Part shown: in pieces, positions 50,079 to 59,218 of the stretch
How the letters are laid out: each line of letters begins with the position of its first letter
How positions within the stretch are numbered: position 1 is the first letter of the stretch
Assembly: GCF_000304475.1 (NCBI RefSeq)
Contig: NC_018945.1
Location: 806,001 to 870,000, forward strand
DNA: 64,000 bases
DNA from: Kazachstania africana CBS 2517
Lineage: Eukaryota > Ascomycota > Saccharomycetes > Saccharomycetales > Saccharomycetaceae
Direction: 5' to 3'
Translations under genes and position numbers: made by a program
The notes under the pieces: model-generated
Told to the model about the DNA's origin: nothing
Seen by the model: only the letters and a program-made list of their open reading frames with translations
Databases searched by the model: none

Positions 50079-50125
50079 AGCCATTAGAGAACTTGTAAAT
50101 AAACTATATTAATACATATTATTAT

Positions 50126-51094
50126 TCATTTTAAGGAAACTATCTTGGCAGATTTTGGAATGATAACTTTTCTGAATTTAAAGATCACTAACAAGATAAC
50201 TATGCCAGCAAGGAAATAGTATGGGTTTATAACGAAATAATCTGGGCTGGATTCTGTTTTGGAAACAGGTTTGGCATTAGCAGTTGGTTTGTTCTCTTTC
50301 AATAGAGTCAAAGCTTTTTCTAAAGTTGAACCCTTTTCAGTATTACCTGATCTATAGTCTTCCAAGTCCTTCAAATAATCAGCATGTAAGTCATTAAGGT
50401 TAGCTAAAAATAATTGATCAACAAAACAATATTTAATCTTAGTGGTACTATCAGGCCAGTATCTATTGTTAACGCCAGCGAATTGCATATTATCCAACAA
50501 TTCTGCCAAACCTGATGCCACCTGTCCAAAGACGACGTTTTTGTTGTCCTTTTCCTCATCACCATCGACAGCGAATGAAATGTAGAACTCAGAATTGTTA
50601 TTATCTGGTTTACCATCATTGGCCATTGATAATCTACCAGCTCTATCGTGTTTCAAGTCGAAATTTTCATCATCCCACTTTGGACCATGAATAGAGAAAG
50701 GACCAATGTGTGGTAAAATTTTACCTGTTCTCAAATGTTTATTTGCTCGAATTTCAGTGATATAATTATTCTTGTAGACTATGTCGATGGTATCGTTAGG
50801 ATCTTTACCAGCGACTCTAGCCTTGACACCTTTACAAAGAACTGAAAAATTTTCCACAGTTTTTGGAACCACCGACCCATACAGCTCTATACCAATTTCA
50901 TGGGTTGTAATCTGATCCGTCCTTGGGTTCTTGTATTCGATACCCATAAGAATTTTATGAGTTACTGGAGGATTGGGTTCGTAGAGCTTCTGTTTATCCA
51001 TCGAAGCCACTACATCCTTGACCTCCACGGGAGCAGCCTGGACAACAAACAGTAGAGCCAGAAGATGACCCAGAATCTTTGCTAACGATATCAT
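50126..51094 (-). CDS. CPR4: ER/secretory cyclophilin-like protein
   Basis: Cyclophilin-fold membrane protein of the secretory pathway. From the ATG at 51094 it has 322 residues (318 in S. cerevisiae), starting with a signal peptide (MISLAKILGHLLALLFVVQA). The cyclophilin domain (about 45-220) keeps LYGSVVPKTVENFSVLC, DDENFDLKHDRAGRLSMAN and NVVFGQVASG. It lacks the catalytic FHR and QGGDF segments; that stretch reads HLRTGKILPHIGPFSIHGPK, a degeneration shared with S. cerevisiae Cpr4 as I recall it. A C-terminal membrane helix (YYFLAGIVILLVIF, about 290-305) with a short basic tail makes it type I. The longer frame starts at TTG (51106). CPR8 is the WGD paralogue; position favours CPR4. Confidence 0.93.
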   Translation of the reverse strand: MISLAKILGHLLALLFVVQAAPVEVKDVVASMDKQKLYEPNPPVTHKILMGIEYKNPRTDQITTHEIGIELYGSVVPKTVENFSVLCKGVKARVAGKDPNDTIDIVYKNNYITEIRANKHLRTGKILPHIGPFSIHGPKWDDENFDLKHDRAGRLSMANDGKPDNNNSEFYISFAVDGDEEKDNKNVVFGQVASGLAELLDNMQFAGVNNRYWPDSTTKIKYCFVDQLFLANLNDLHADYLKDLEDYRSGNTEKGSTLEKALTLLKENKPTANAKPVSKTESSPDYFVINPYYFLAGIVILLVIFKFRKVIIPKSAKIVSLK

Positions 51095-52116
51095 ATTTTG
51101 AAGCAAAGCACACTTGAAGAGAGCAGTAAGACACTAGTTATAGTACTTTGTATTAAGCTCTGTGCGTTCAAAAGTGAGAAATAAATTGCTTCTTAAATAT
51201 AAGAGTACACGGAAAGAACCACTACGTGTATTCTGAAAAAGTATCCCGTATTCTCTGATACCTTTTCGAGCACGCAACTTAACCTAGTTGCAACTCGCTG
51301 ACGTGGTAGAAAGAGCTTTTTTCCTCCCACGAAATCTGAAAAAAAGGTAAATCCAAACTGCAGGAGGGAAGTCTCGAAGAGAGACTTCGTTTGACGGTAT
51401 CTGGGCCACGGCCAAGTGGTGATGGGTCGTCGTTTTATCGTCTTCCGTGGCTTGGCTGGCGGTGAGAATCCGCCTGGCAGCGATTGGATGCCACTGTCTG
51501 CTGCGGGCAATAGAAGATACGATGTTTTTGGTATATTAAGTACGAGAGCTTGCATGTGCGTTGGGCTTGCAGCAGCGCAGAGATATGACTACCAGTATCT
51601 CTTGGCATGTCTGACATACTTGATGGCCGGCAGTATCCTATGGTCCTGACGGTGCTGCTTGAAACCTTGAATCTTCGTTTTCAGCTTATATCGCCGTCAA
51701 TGCATTATTCCATCTTGTCTAACGGTTCATGGCGCTGCTTTGGGAGTTTGTCACCTGACCACGTCAAATTCCGGAGATTCCATGGCGGAATCGCCATTTA
51801 TTATCTCCACACACATCAGTTCGTTGGGGTGTAACATTGATGTCAATTAACTCCACTGCCTCATCACTGGCCTAACTCCTTCTTTCTCACTGGCTAATAA
51901 CCTCTTGACACACCCAGTTTTTCCTCTTGAAGGCCATCGCTCGGGTAAGACGAGGAAGAAAAAAAATTTTAATGCATTGGTAGTAAAGGTTGTCACAACA
52001 CTGTACTTGATATAATAAAACTCCCCCCGTATTAAGTCTTTTTTTAGTAGAATAGTCATCACTGCAAATCAATAGCATTGTCATTTACTGTAAAGACACG
52101 GATTTTCACACTGTTT
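51095..52116. promoter_or_regulatory. Divergent region CPR4/FRA1, synteny junction
   Basis: 1.0 kb between divergent genes that are not neighbours in S. cerevisiae (ATG15 follows CPR4 there), so it contains a rearrangement breakpoint. The 51250-51900 part is relatively GC-rich. A Reb1 site (CGGGTAA, 51942-51948) lies about 170 bp before FRA1. A TGACGTGG element near 51299-51306, about 205 bp upstream of CPR4, resembles a bZIP/Hac1-type site. The frame before the FRA1 ATG is open back to a TTG at 52078. No gene is seen. Confidence 0.45.
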
Positions 52117-54324
52117 ATGTCTACTAATACTACTAGTTTGAAAAATAGACCAAGTATAATGTCCATGTCCGCAAGGGGAGTATCTACAACAGGCACAAGT
52201 AACACTGCTGTCCATTCTGCAAGACCGTTCAGACCTTGTAATGACTGTACCTGTTCTCCAGGTCTTCTGTCCAGACAAGGCAGAAGGTCTCTAACGTTCT
52301 ACAAACGCATGGAAAGCTCTCGCAGGAAGAAAGAAGGATCAAACCAACAACCAACGAGCGACTCTGCCTCGGTATACTCTTCTGATACGTTGTGTAAGAC
52401 TAGCAGAGAAATCAATACCACTGGTAGATTACTTGCATTACGTAAGTTGATGCAAAAACATGATTTAGGCTGTTATATCGTACCTAGTGAAGATGAACAT
52501 CAATCTGAATACGTCTCATTGGCTGACCAGAGAAGAGCCTTTATTTCGGGTTTTTCAGGTTCTGCAGGTGTTGCCTGTATCACCAGAGATGTCTTAAACT
52601 TCAATAATGACGATCATGTGGGTAAATCCATCCTGAGTACCGATGGTAGATATTTCAATCAAGCTTTACAAGAATTAGATTATAACTGGACTTTGGTCAG
52701 ACAAGGCGTAGATTCCGTTACTTGGCAAGATTGGTGTATAAAAGAATCTGCGGAAATGTCATTGGCTCTTGGTGGCAAGGACGTCAAAATTGGTGTCGAT
52801 CCAAAATTAATTAGTTATGAACAAGTTACACTCTTTGAAAAACAGATAAATGAAATGAACAATGAAAATGATTCTAAAGTATCTTTGGTCGCCATAGAAG
52901 AAAATTTAATAGACTCTATTTGGGGTAAGTTCGAAGTTGTTCCCGAAAAACCTAAAAACGATCTTCTACTATTATCTTACGACTTCCATGGCGAAGAATT
53001 CAAAGCAAAGAGATCGAGAGTATTAGAAAAATTGAAAGGTTCTGATAAGGAATTAAAGACTACATTTATTGTTGTTGCACTGGATGAAATTTGTTGGTTT
53101 TTAAACCTACGTGGTTCTGATATTGATTATAATCCTGTTTTCAATGCTTACCTCCTAATCAATGATGACGCAGAAACAACTTTATTCACTGACGATCCAT
53201 ACGATGAAGCAATTTCCAAATATTTCAAAGATAACGGCATTACAGTAAAGCCTTACATGGAAATTTGGAAATACCTTGATAACTATACACAGGCCATCTG
53301 TTCCAAAGCTAACGAAAAACATCAAATTCTATTGTCAGATAATTCATCTTGGAAACTGGTTCGTTCAGTGTCTGGAACTCCATACAAGACCATTCACTCA
53401 CCCATTGATTCTTTCAAATCTGTCAAGAACCAATTTGAAATTAACAATGCACGTAAATCTCAAATAAAGGATGCAGTTTGCCTTGTTCAGTACTTTGCCT
53501 GGTTAGAAAATCAATTAGTTGATAAAGAAATACTTATCGATGAATACAAAGCGGCTGAAAAGTTAACGGAAATTAGAAAGACTCAAAAGAATTTTAAAGG
53601 TAATTCCTTTGAGACCATTTCATCAACAGGTGCCAATGCCGCAGTAATTCATTACTCTCCACCAAAGGAAGGCTCGACTATGATTAATCCGTCCAAGATT
53701 TATCTTTGTGATTCAGGTTCACAATTTTTGGAAGGTACTACTGACATTACAAGAACGCTCCATTTCACAACTCCCTCACAAGAAGAAATCAATAACTATA
53801 CATTAGTCTTAAAGGGTAATCTAGCCTTAGAAAGACTAGTGATTCCTGAAGGTACGACAGGTTTCAGCATTGATGCAATTGCAAGACAATTCTTGTGGTC
53901 TCATGGATTAGATTATAGGCACGGCACAGGGCATGGTATTGGGTCATTCTTAAACGTCCATGAGGGGCCTATCGGTATTGGTTTCAAACCACATCTTGTC
54001 AACTATGCCCTAAGACCAGGAAATATAATAAGTAATGAACCAGGCTATTACAAAGATGGAGAGTATGGTATCAGGATTGAGAATGATATGTTAGTGAAAG
54101 AGGCCAAGAATTTAAAATTTGGTGATCGTAAGTTTTTAAAATTTGAAAATATCACTAAAGTCCCCTATTGTAAACGACTTATAAATGTAGGACTCCTTTC
54201 AGACGAAGAAAAAGTACAAATTAACAAGTACCATGATAGGATCTGGAATGAACTCGTTCAATTCATTCAACCACAAAGTATATCTTACAAGTGGCTTCAA
54301 AGAGAAACGAGCCCCTTGCAATAA
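52117..54324 (+). CDS. FRA1: Aminopeptidase P-like iron regulator Fra1
   Basis: Cytosolic protein of the peptidase M24B (X-prolyl aminopeptidase) family that acts with Fra2 and Grx3/4 to inhibit Aft1 under iron sufficiency. From the ATG at 52117 it has 735 residues (749 in S. cerevisiae). The fungal Cys motif RPFRPCNDCTCSPGLLSRQG (about 35-54) is conserved. Two creatinase-like N-terminal domains follow. The C-terminal pita-bread domain keeps the metal ligands: DSGSQFLEGTTDITRT (two Asp), GTGHGIGSFLNVHEGP (His), NEPGYYKDGEYGIRIEND (Glu, Glu). It ends in the typical QPQSISYKWLQRETSPLQ. The frame extends 13 codons to a TTG at 52078. It is followed by TPO1, as in S. cerevisiae. Confidence 0.96.
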   Translation: MSTNTTSLKNRPSIMSMSARGVSTTGTSNTAVHSARPFRPCNDCTCSPGLLSRQGRRSLTFYKRMESSRRKKEGSNQQPTSDSASVYSSDTLCKTSREINTTGRLLALRKLMQKHDLGCYIVPSEDEHQSEYVSLADQRRAFISGFSGSAGVACITRDVLNFNNDDHVGKSILSTDGRYFNQALQELDYNWTLVRQGVDSVTWQDWCIKESAEMSLALGGKDVKIGVDPKLISYEQVTLFEKQINEMNNENDSKVSLVAIEENLIDSIWGKFEVVPEKPKNDLLLLSYDFHGEEFKAKRSRVLEKLKGSDKELKTTFIVVALDEICWFLNLRGSDIDYNPVFNAYLLINDDAETTLFTDDPYDEAISKYFKDNGITVKPYMEIWKYLDNYTQAICSKANEKHQILLSDNSSWKLVRSVSGTPYKTIHSPIDSFKSVKNQFEINNARKSQIKDAVCLVQYFAWLENQLVDKEILIDEYKAAEKLTEIRKTQKNFKGNSFETISSTGANAAVIHYSPPKEGSTMINPSKIYLCDSGSQFLEGTTDITRTLHFTTPSQEEINNYTLVLKGNLALERLVIPEGTTGFSIDAIARQFLWSHGLDYRHGTGHGIGSFLNVHEGPIGIGFKPHLVNYALRPGNIISNEPGYYKDGEYGIRIENDMLVKEAKNLKFGDRKFLKFENITKVPYCKRLINVGLLSDEEKVQINKYHDRIWNELVQFIQPQSISYKWLQRETSPLQ

Positions 54325-54977
54325 CCTACACGATCGTGGTATTATTATTTATACACGCACATATATTTTCCCAATTTTTTATCTCTAATTTATTTATATT
54401 TATTTATATACAATTATGGCTAAATTGTTTGAAAATCAAAAGGGCTTATACGACACGTAGATTCCACGGAAACGGAAGATTTTAAGTTTTTCAAGTGAAT
54501 GCTGCCTGGCCCTCCCTCCGTCTTTCCGGCCCGTCGCCGAAGAGAGGGCCGTGCAAATCTTAAGAAACAGCCACGTTAGCATTGTACCTGAAATTATATA
54601 TTTAGAAGTCCGAAACCTATGAACATACATAGTGAAGGACCCAATACTGGACACAGTTAATACCCACTTTACAGCACCAAGTACAAAGACCGTGATGTAC
54701 ATTTCATTTTGCCTGTCTCAAAGTCTAACTCATCCAGACGGAAAAACTCTTAGTCATCCCGTGGAATCGTCCCTCGTTCTTCCTCGGGCGAATTTTCCTA
54801 AACCGGAAAATATCAAAATAAATGACGATGACCGTTCGAAGTTTTGTTTTTTTTTTTTTTTCTTTTCTTTCCAAGTAAGTTTTTCTTTAGAGATATATAA
54901 GGCGATGATTATTTATGTTTTCTTAATGATGCCATCTGCACTTCCTTTGTAATTCTTGGCAACTAGCTCCTCACACA
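54325..54977. promoter_or_regulatory. TPO1 promoter / FRA1 3' region
   Basis: 653 bp in tandem orientation. It contains a perfect Pdr1/Pdr3 element of the TCCGTGGA type on the minus strand (54463-54470), a one-mismatch copy (CCCGTGGA, 54758-54765), a T15 tract (54847-54861) and two 11/11 matches to the S. cerevisiae origin consensus (54392-54402, 54911-54921). Short frames here lack support. Confidence 0.5.
54463..54470 (-). promoter_or_regulatory. Pleiotropic drug response element (Pdr1/Pdr3)
   Basis: TCCACGGA on the + strand is the reverse complement of TCCGTGGA, a known PDRE variant. It lies about 510 bp upstream of TPO1, a Pdr1 target in S. cerevisiae. A second near-match is at 54758-54765. 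Confidence 0.55.
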
Positions 54978-56681
54978 ATGCAACCTACTACAAGCACTGA
55001 GTCCAGCTCACTCTCTCAAAAGGAACGTGCCAATGACTCTATTTCTATAAGTAGTGAGCCTCAAGATTTCAGAGGTGATAACCTCGAGGCTCAACATGCA
55101 GACTTGATGCTTCAAAAGACTGCTACAATCAGCTCTGCTATCGAATCTAATGTTTCCGCTACAAGACAGTTATCACGTATTGCTACTGGTACTATTAATG
55201 TACCAGAAAGAATCGGCGTTGATTATTCTAACACTTTACCAATGGGTGGTGACAGACCTTATCCACCATCTTTACCAGATAAAGACGCCTTTGAGGTCAC
55301 TTTTGATGGTCCAGATGATCCTTTACATCCTTTTAACTGGACTCTAACGAAGAAAACTATAATTTGTCTGATCCTTTGTCTGGACTGTATCTGTATTTCA
55401 ATGGCCAGTAGTATTTTTGCTTCTGGTGTCACACAAATTTGTGAAATCTATCACGTCATTCAAGTTGTTGCCATCCTTGGTGTCACTTTGTATGTCTTCG
55501 GTTTCGCTGCTTCCCCAATTATTTACGCTCCATTATCTGAAATCTATGGTAGAAGAGGTGTCCTTGTTCTTTCTTCTCTCGGTTTCTGTATATTCCAATT
55601 CGCTGTAGCTACTGCCGAAAACTTGCAAACTATCATGATCTGTAGATTCTTTGGTGGTTTGATTGGTGCTGCTCCAATGGCTGTCGTTCCCGCTGCTTTT
55701 GCCGATATGTTCGATACTAACATGAGAGGTAAGGCTGTCTGTCTCTTCTCATTGGGTGTCTTCGTTGGTCCAATCATTTCACCAGTCATGGGTTCTTACA
55801 TCGTTCAACACACAACTTGGAGATGGTTAGAATACGTTGTAGGTTGTTTAGCTGCTTTGGTTTTCGTCTTAGTTGCCCTATTCTTCGAAGAAACTCATCA
55901 TCCAAGTATTTTGGTCGGTAAAGCCAAACAAATGAGACAAGATACTAACAACTGGGGTATTCATGCCGCCCACGAAAATGCTGAACTGTCTATAAGAGAT
56001 ATTGTCCAAAATACAATTACTAGGCCATTGATCATGCTGTTTACTGAACCAGTCTTATTGATTGTTTCTATTTACAACTCTTTTGTCTACGGTATCTTAT
56101 ATTTACTTTTGGAAGCTTACCCAATTGTTTTCGTCGAAGGTTATGGTTACACCAAAAATGGTGAATTGCCATATATTGCTTTGATTATTGGTATGATTTT
56201 CTGTGCCATGTTCATTTGGTACATGGACTCGAGTTACTTGAAAAAAGTCAATAAAGCTGGCGGCTTAGTTCCAGAAGCTAGACTAGAACCAATGATTTTA
56301 GCGGGTATAGTCTTTCCAATTGGTATCTTATGGTTCTGCTGGACCGGTAACTATCCAGAAAAGATTCACTGGATTTGTCCAACTATCGCTGGTGCTTTCA
56401 TAGGTTTCGGTTTGATGGGTATTTTCTTACCATGTCTAAACTATATCATTGAATCCTACTTACTAGTTGCAGCTTCTGCTGTGGCAGCCAACACATTCAT
56501 GAGATCTTCATTCGGTGCGACTTTCCCATTATTTGCAGGTTATATGTTTGAAGGTATGGGTACTGGCTGGGCCGGTTTATTATTAGGTTTATTCGCCGCT
56601 GCCATGATTCCAGTTCCTTTACTACTACTAAAATTCGGTCCAGGTATTAGAAAGAGATCTAAATGGGCCTATTCAGGTTAA
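54978..56681 (+). CDS. TPO1: Plasma-membrane polyamine/drug exporter (DHA1 family)
   Basis: Proton antiporter of the major facilitator superfamily that exports polyamines and a range of drugs and weak acids at the plasma membrane. It has 567 residues (586 in S. cerevisiae). The N-terminal 130 residues are cytosolic, Ser/Thr-rich and likely phosphorylated. The conserved [15 protein letters not shown] precedes TM1. Twelve membrane segments follow, with the DHA1 motifs [17 protein letters not shown] (between TM2 and TM3) and [14 protein letters not shown] (antiporter motif C, TM5). Identity to S. cerevisiae Tpo1 is visibly high through TM segments ([19 protein letters not shown]). Order FRA1-TPO1 is conserved. 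Codon use appears highly biased, as expected for an abundant protein. Confidence 0.96.
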   Translation: MQPTTSTESSSLSQKERANDSISISSEPQDFRGDNLEAQHADLMLQKTATISSAIESNVSATRQLSRIATGTINVPERIGVDYSNTLPMGGDRPYPPSLPDKDAFEVTFDGPDDPLHPFNWTLTKKTIICLILCLDCICISMASSIFASGVTQICEIYHVIQVVAILGVTLYVFGFAASPIIYAPLSEIYGRRGVLVLSSLGFCIFQFAVATAENLQTIMICRFFGGLIGAAPMAVVPAAFADMFDTNMRGKAVCLFSLGVFVGPIISPVMGSYIVQHTTWRWLEYVVGCLAALVFVLVALFFEETHHPSILVGKAKQMRQDTNNWGIHAAHENAELSIRDIVQNTITRPLIMLFTEPVLLIVSIYNSFVYGILYLLLEAYPIVFVEGYGYTKNGELPYIALIIGMIFCAMFIWYMDSSYLKKVNKAGGLVPEARLEPMILAGIVFPIGILWFCWTGNYPEKIHWICPTIAGAFIGFGLMGIFLPCLNYIIESYLLVAASAVAANTFMRSSFGATFPLFAGYMFEGMGTGWAGLLLGLFAAAMIPVPLLLLKFGPGIRKRSKWAYSG

Positions 56682-56986
56682 TTAAAGATTTTCTTTTTTT
56701 TCCACCTAAAAACTGTCATCCTTATATCACATTAAATCATAAACCTCTTAAAATATGGTGATCCGTACATATCACTAATATTAATAATATATAGAATAAT
56801 AATATCATACTTTAATAAATTTTACATTAGTCTCTTACACAATAAGCCTATTTGGTTGACATTTTTCATGCGATGCCCGCCAATAAAAATTTTAAGTCGT
56901 GGTAGAATGTATTCATTAGTGAATGGCAATAATTCAAGTCTGTCGAAAGCAAGAAAACATCATCCGTTGGCCTCTTAACAATAGTC
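56682..56986. promoter_or_regulatory. NUC1 promoter / TPO1 3' region
   Basis: 305 bp in tandem orientation, strongly AT-rich at 56750-56830. No recognisable site. The junction joins loci that are unlinked in S. cerevisiae. Confidence 0.4.
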
Positions 56987-57979
56987 ATGATTCTGACGGG
57001 GATAACTTTAAAACAGCTGTCTTCTGCAGTAGTAGGAGTCGGTGCAGGTTCTGCTGTTACTTATTATTTTGTAAATAAACCCGAGGAGCTTAAGTTCCCA
57101 AGTGTTGTCGTGGATGAAAGGAAAAGAGAGAAGAATGGATTATCGAAGAAATTGAATATTAATCCAGAAGGATTTTTTAAGTATGGTTTTCCTGGTCCTA
57201 TTCATGATGTGCAACGAAGAGATCAGTTTATTTCATGCTATGATAGAAAAACGAGAAATCCTTACTGGGTACTTGAACATATCACACCAGAAGCATTATC
57301 TGTGAGAGACAGTGATAGAAAAAAGTCTATATTCAAAGAGGATGAGTCAATTCCCGCAATGTTCAGAGGAAAATTGAAGGATTATTTCAGATCTGGTTAT
57401 GATAGAGGTCATCAAGTGCCAGCGGCTGATGCAAAGTTCTCTCAAGACGCCATGGATGATACCTTTTACCTCACAAACATGTGCCCACAGATTGGTGAAG
57501 GCTTTAACAGGGACTATTGGGCTCATTTTGAATATTTCTGTAGAGGTTTGACTAAGAAATTTAAAAGTATTAGAATAATGACAGGTCCCCTATACTTACC
57601 GAAAAGAGATGAAATTGATGGAAAGCTCAAGGTCACATATGAAGTTATTGGTAACCCGCCTAATGTTGCTGTTCCAACCCATTTTTTTAAGTTAATTGTT
57701 GCTGAAGGCAGCAATGCCAAAACTGAAGATATTTATACAGCAGCTTTTGTGCTACCGAATTCTCCCATCCCAAATGAAACTAAGTTAACTGATTTTGAAA
57801 TTCCGATTAGTGCATTAGAGAGAAGTACAGGTCTGGAACTTTTGCAGAAACTTCCAAAAGAAAAGCAGCTTTCTTTATGTGAAGAAGTCGATTGTCAGAT
57901 TGTTGTGAGAGAGTTTAACAATTCCACAAAACAACTACCAAAAAAAACAGTACCTGCTCTACCAGTCCAAAAGGCTTAG
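56987..57979 (+). CDS. NUC1: Mitochondrial DNA/RNA endonuclease (EndoG family)
   Basis: Main mitochondrial nuclease of yeast, located at the inner membrane and released to the nucleus in cell death. It has 330 residues (329 in S. cerevisiae). The first 30 residues contain a hydrophobic segment (LSSAVVGVGAGSAVTYYFV, part) as targeting anchor. The beta-beta-alpha-metal active site is intact: SGYDRGHQVPAADAKFS (DRGH with catalytic His, about 140-143) and TNMCPQIGEGFNRDYWAHFE (part) with the metal-binding Asn (about 173). GPLYLPKRDEIDG and VPTHFFKLIVAE follow the family. S. cerevisiae NUC1 is YJL208C, so its place after TPO1 reflects rearrangement. Confidence 0.97.
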   Translation: MILTGITLKQLSSAVVGVGAGSAVTYYFVNKPEELKFPSVVVDERKREKNGLSKKLNINPEGFFKYGFPGPIHDVQRRDQFISCYDRKTRNPYWVLEHITPEALSVRDSDRKKSIFKEDESIPAMFRGKLKDYFRSGYDRGHQVPAADAKFSQDAMDDTFYLTNMCPQIGEGFNRDYWAHFEYFCRGLTKKFKSIRIMTGPLYLPKRDEIDGKLKVTYEVIGNPPNVAVPTHFFKLIVAEGSNAKTEDIYTAAFVLPNSPIPNETKLTDFEIPISALERSTGLELLQKLPKEKQLSLCEEVDCQIVVREFNNSTKQLPKKTVPALPVQKA

Positions 57980-59218
57980 TAGGATCTATAGAATGAGAAT
58001 TTATTATTATCTATTATAAATATTCTAATATAAATAAAAGTTCACGTGGTTAGTCATCTTCAATTCATGTATCCAATTCACACAAGAATATTGCAAATAT
58101 GCGGGAGGCGAACTTGTTAAAGAAGTTCTCATTGAACTCGAAAGTCAGTTATGTTCTGAGCGGAAAAGTGATTGGGCTAATTAATATTTTGTACCTAGTC
58201 GAACCACATGAAAAGAGAAAAATTATAACTTTAAGAAATATATTTCTAAACGGAATACAGACAAATAACAGCTACTAATAGTTTCTATCTTCATTCAAGT
58301 CCGACCGTATCAACCAAGAGTTCCTCTAGTAAGCAATCATATCCAATATTTGATTGAACTGTGATCCACTATCAGACAAAAAGGTCACCATCCTTGCTAT
58401 CCGATCGACCCCCGCTTCTCCTCAATAAACCACTTCAAAACTCTAGCTATCGTGAACTGCAAGATTGCGATGATGACTATAAACCTTGCCAACTATACCA
58501 AGACTAGATCTGTATAAATCAGCAAGCTGAATTTATAATAATCTAACTTCAGATAAAGCTACAGAAGAACATATTTACAAGGAGAGAAGACGCTCTTGAT
58601 CGAATGTCAACGGTATATCCTCAAGGGTTGCCCCTGGTTGCCCCTAGTTTCTTCATTATCTCCTAGTGTCCCTCTCACTTTACCAACGTCGTTCCAAAAG
58701 TCTCTCACTTCAGCTCAGCTAAATTGCTCGAGAAATTATAAAAAAATGAAAAGAACTAGTCGATCCAACATAAAGTTTTACTTCGAATACTCAAAGGTAA
58801 GAGCTTCAAGCCCTTTGATAAGCTTCTGAATGTAAGCAAAGCTCGACCACTTCAATAATTTTTCCGGGCTGTTAAAAAAGGAAAGAGAGCTTTCAGTCGT
58901 ACCTCGAAATCCCGAGGTGAAAAGAAGAGAAAAAAACTGTGTATCTAAAAGCATGGAAACTTAACAATTGCAACCGAAATCTCAAATTGTGACCGCCACT
59001 CTTTTTGATGTGCAAATGTATATCAATAATATTCACACATATTTAAACTTCCCCGTGAAGTCACGTTCTTGGTTAACCTTAGCATCCACCACACTATGTA
59101 GCTTTGAACTCTTGAAATGTCTAGCAATGTTGCAAGCTTTATATATAATATACAACTGAAAGTTTATCGATGAGAAAGAGGCCTATGAAAGTTCACTGAG
59201 TTTCGTGCCAAATAGAAT
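57980..59218. promoter_or_regulatory. Long upstream region of the SAM3-type permease
   Basis: 1.24 kb in tandem orientation. Visible elements: an E-box CACGTG (58043-58048), a perfect tandem 10-mer GGTTGCCCCT (58626-58635, 58636-58645) carrying two CCCCT stress-response cores, a GATAAG (58818-58823), an AAACTGTG (58936-58943, one base short of the Met31/32 consensus) and a TCACGTT near 59061. Short frames at 58596-58829 and 58968-59159 have no support. No tRNA was found. Confidence 0.45.

Noticed and set aside
50126..51094. CPR4 as a pseudogene because cyclophilin catalytic residues are missing
   Set aside because: The frame is intact with signal peptide and membrane anchor, and the S. cerevisiae orthologue appears to share the same degenerate active site.
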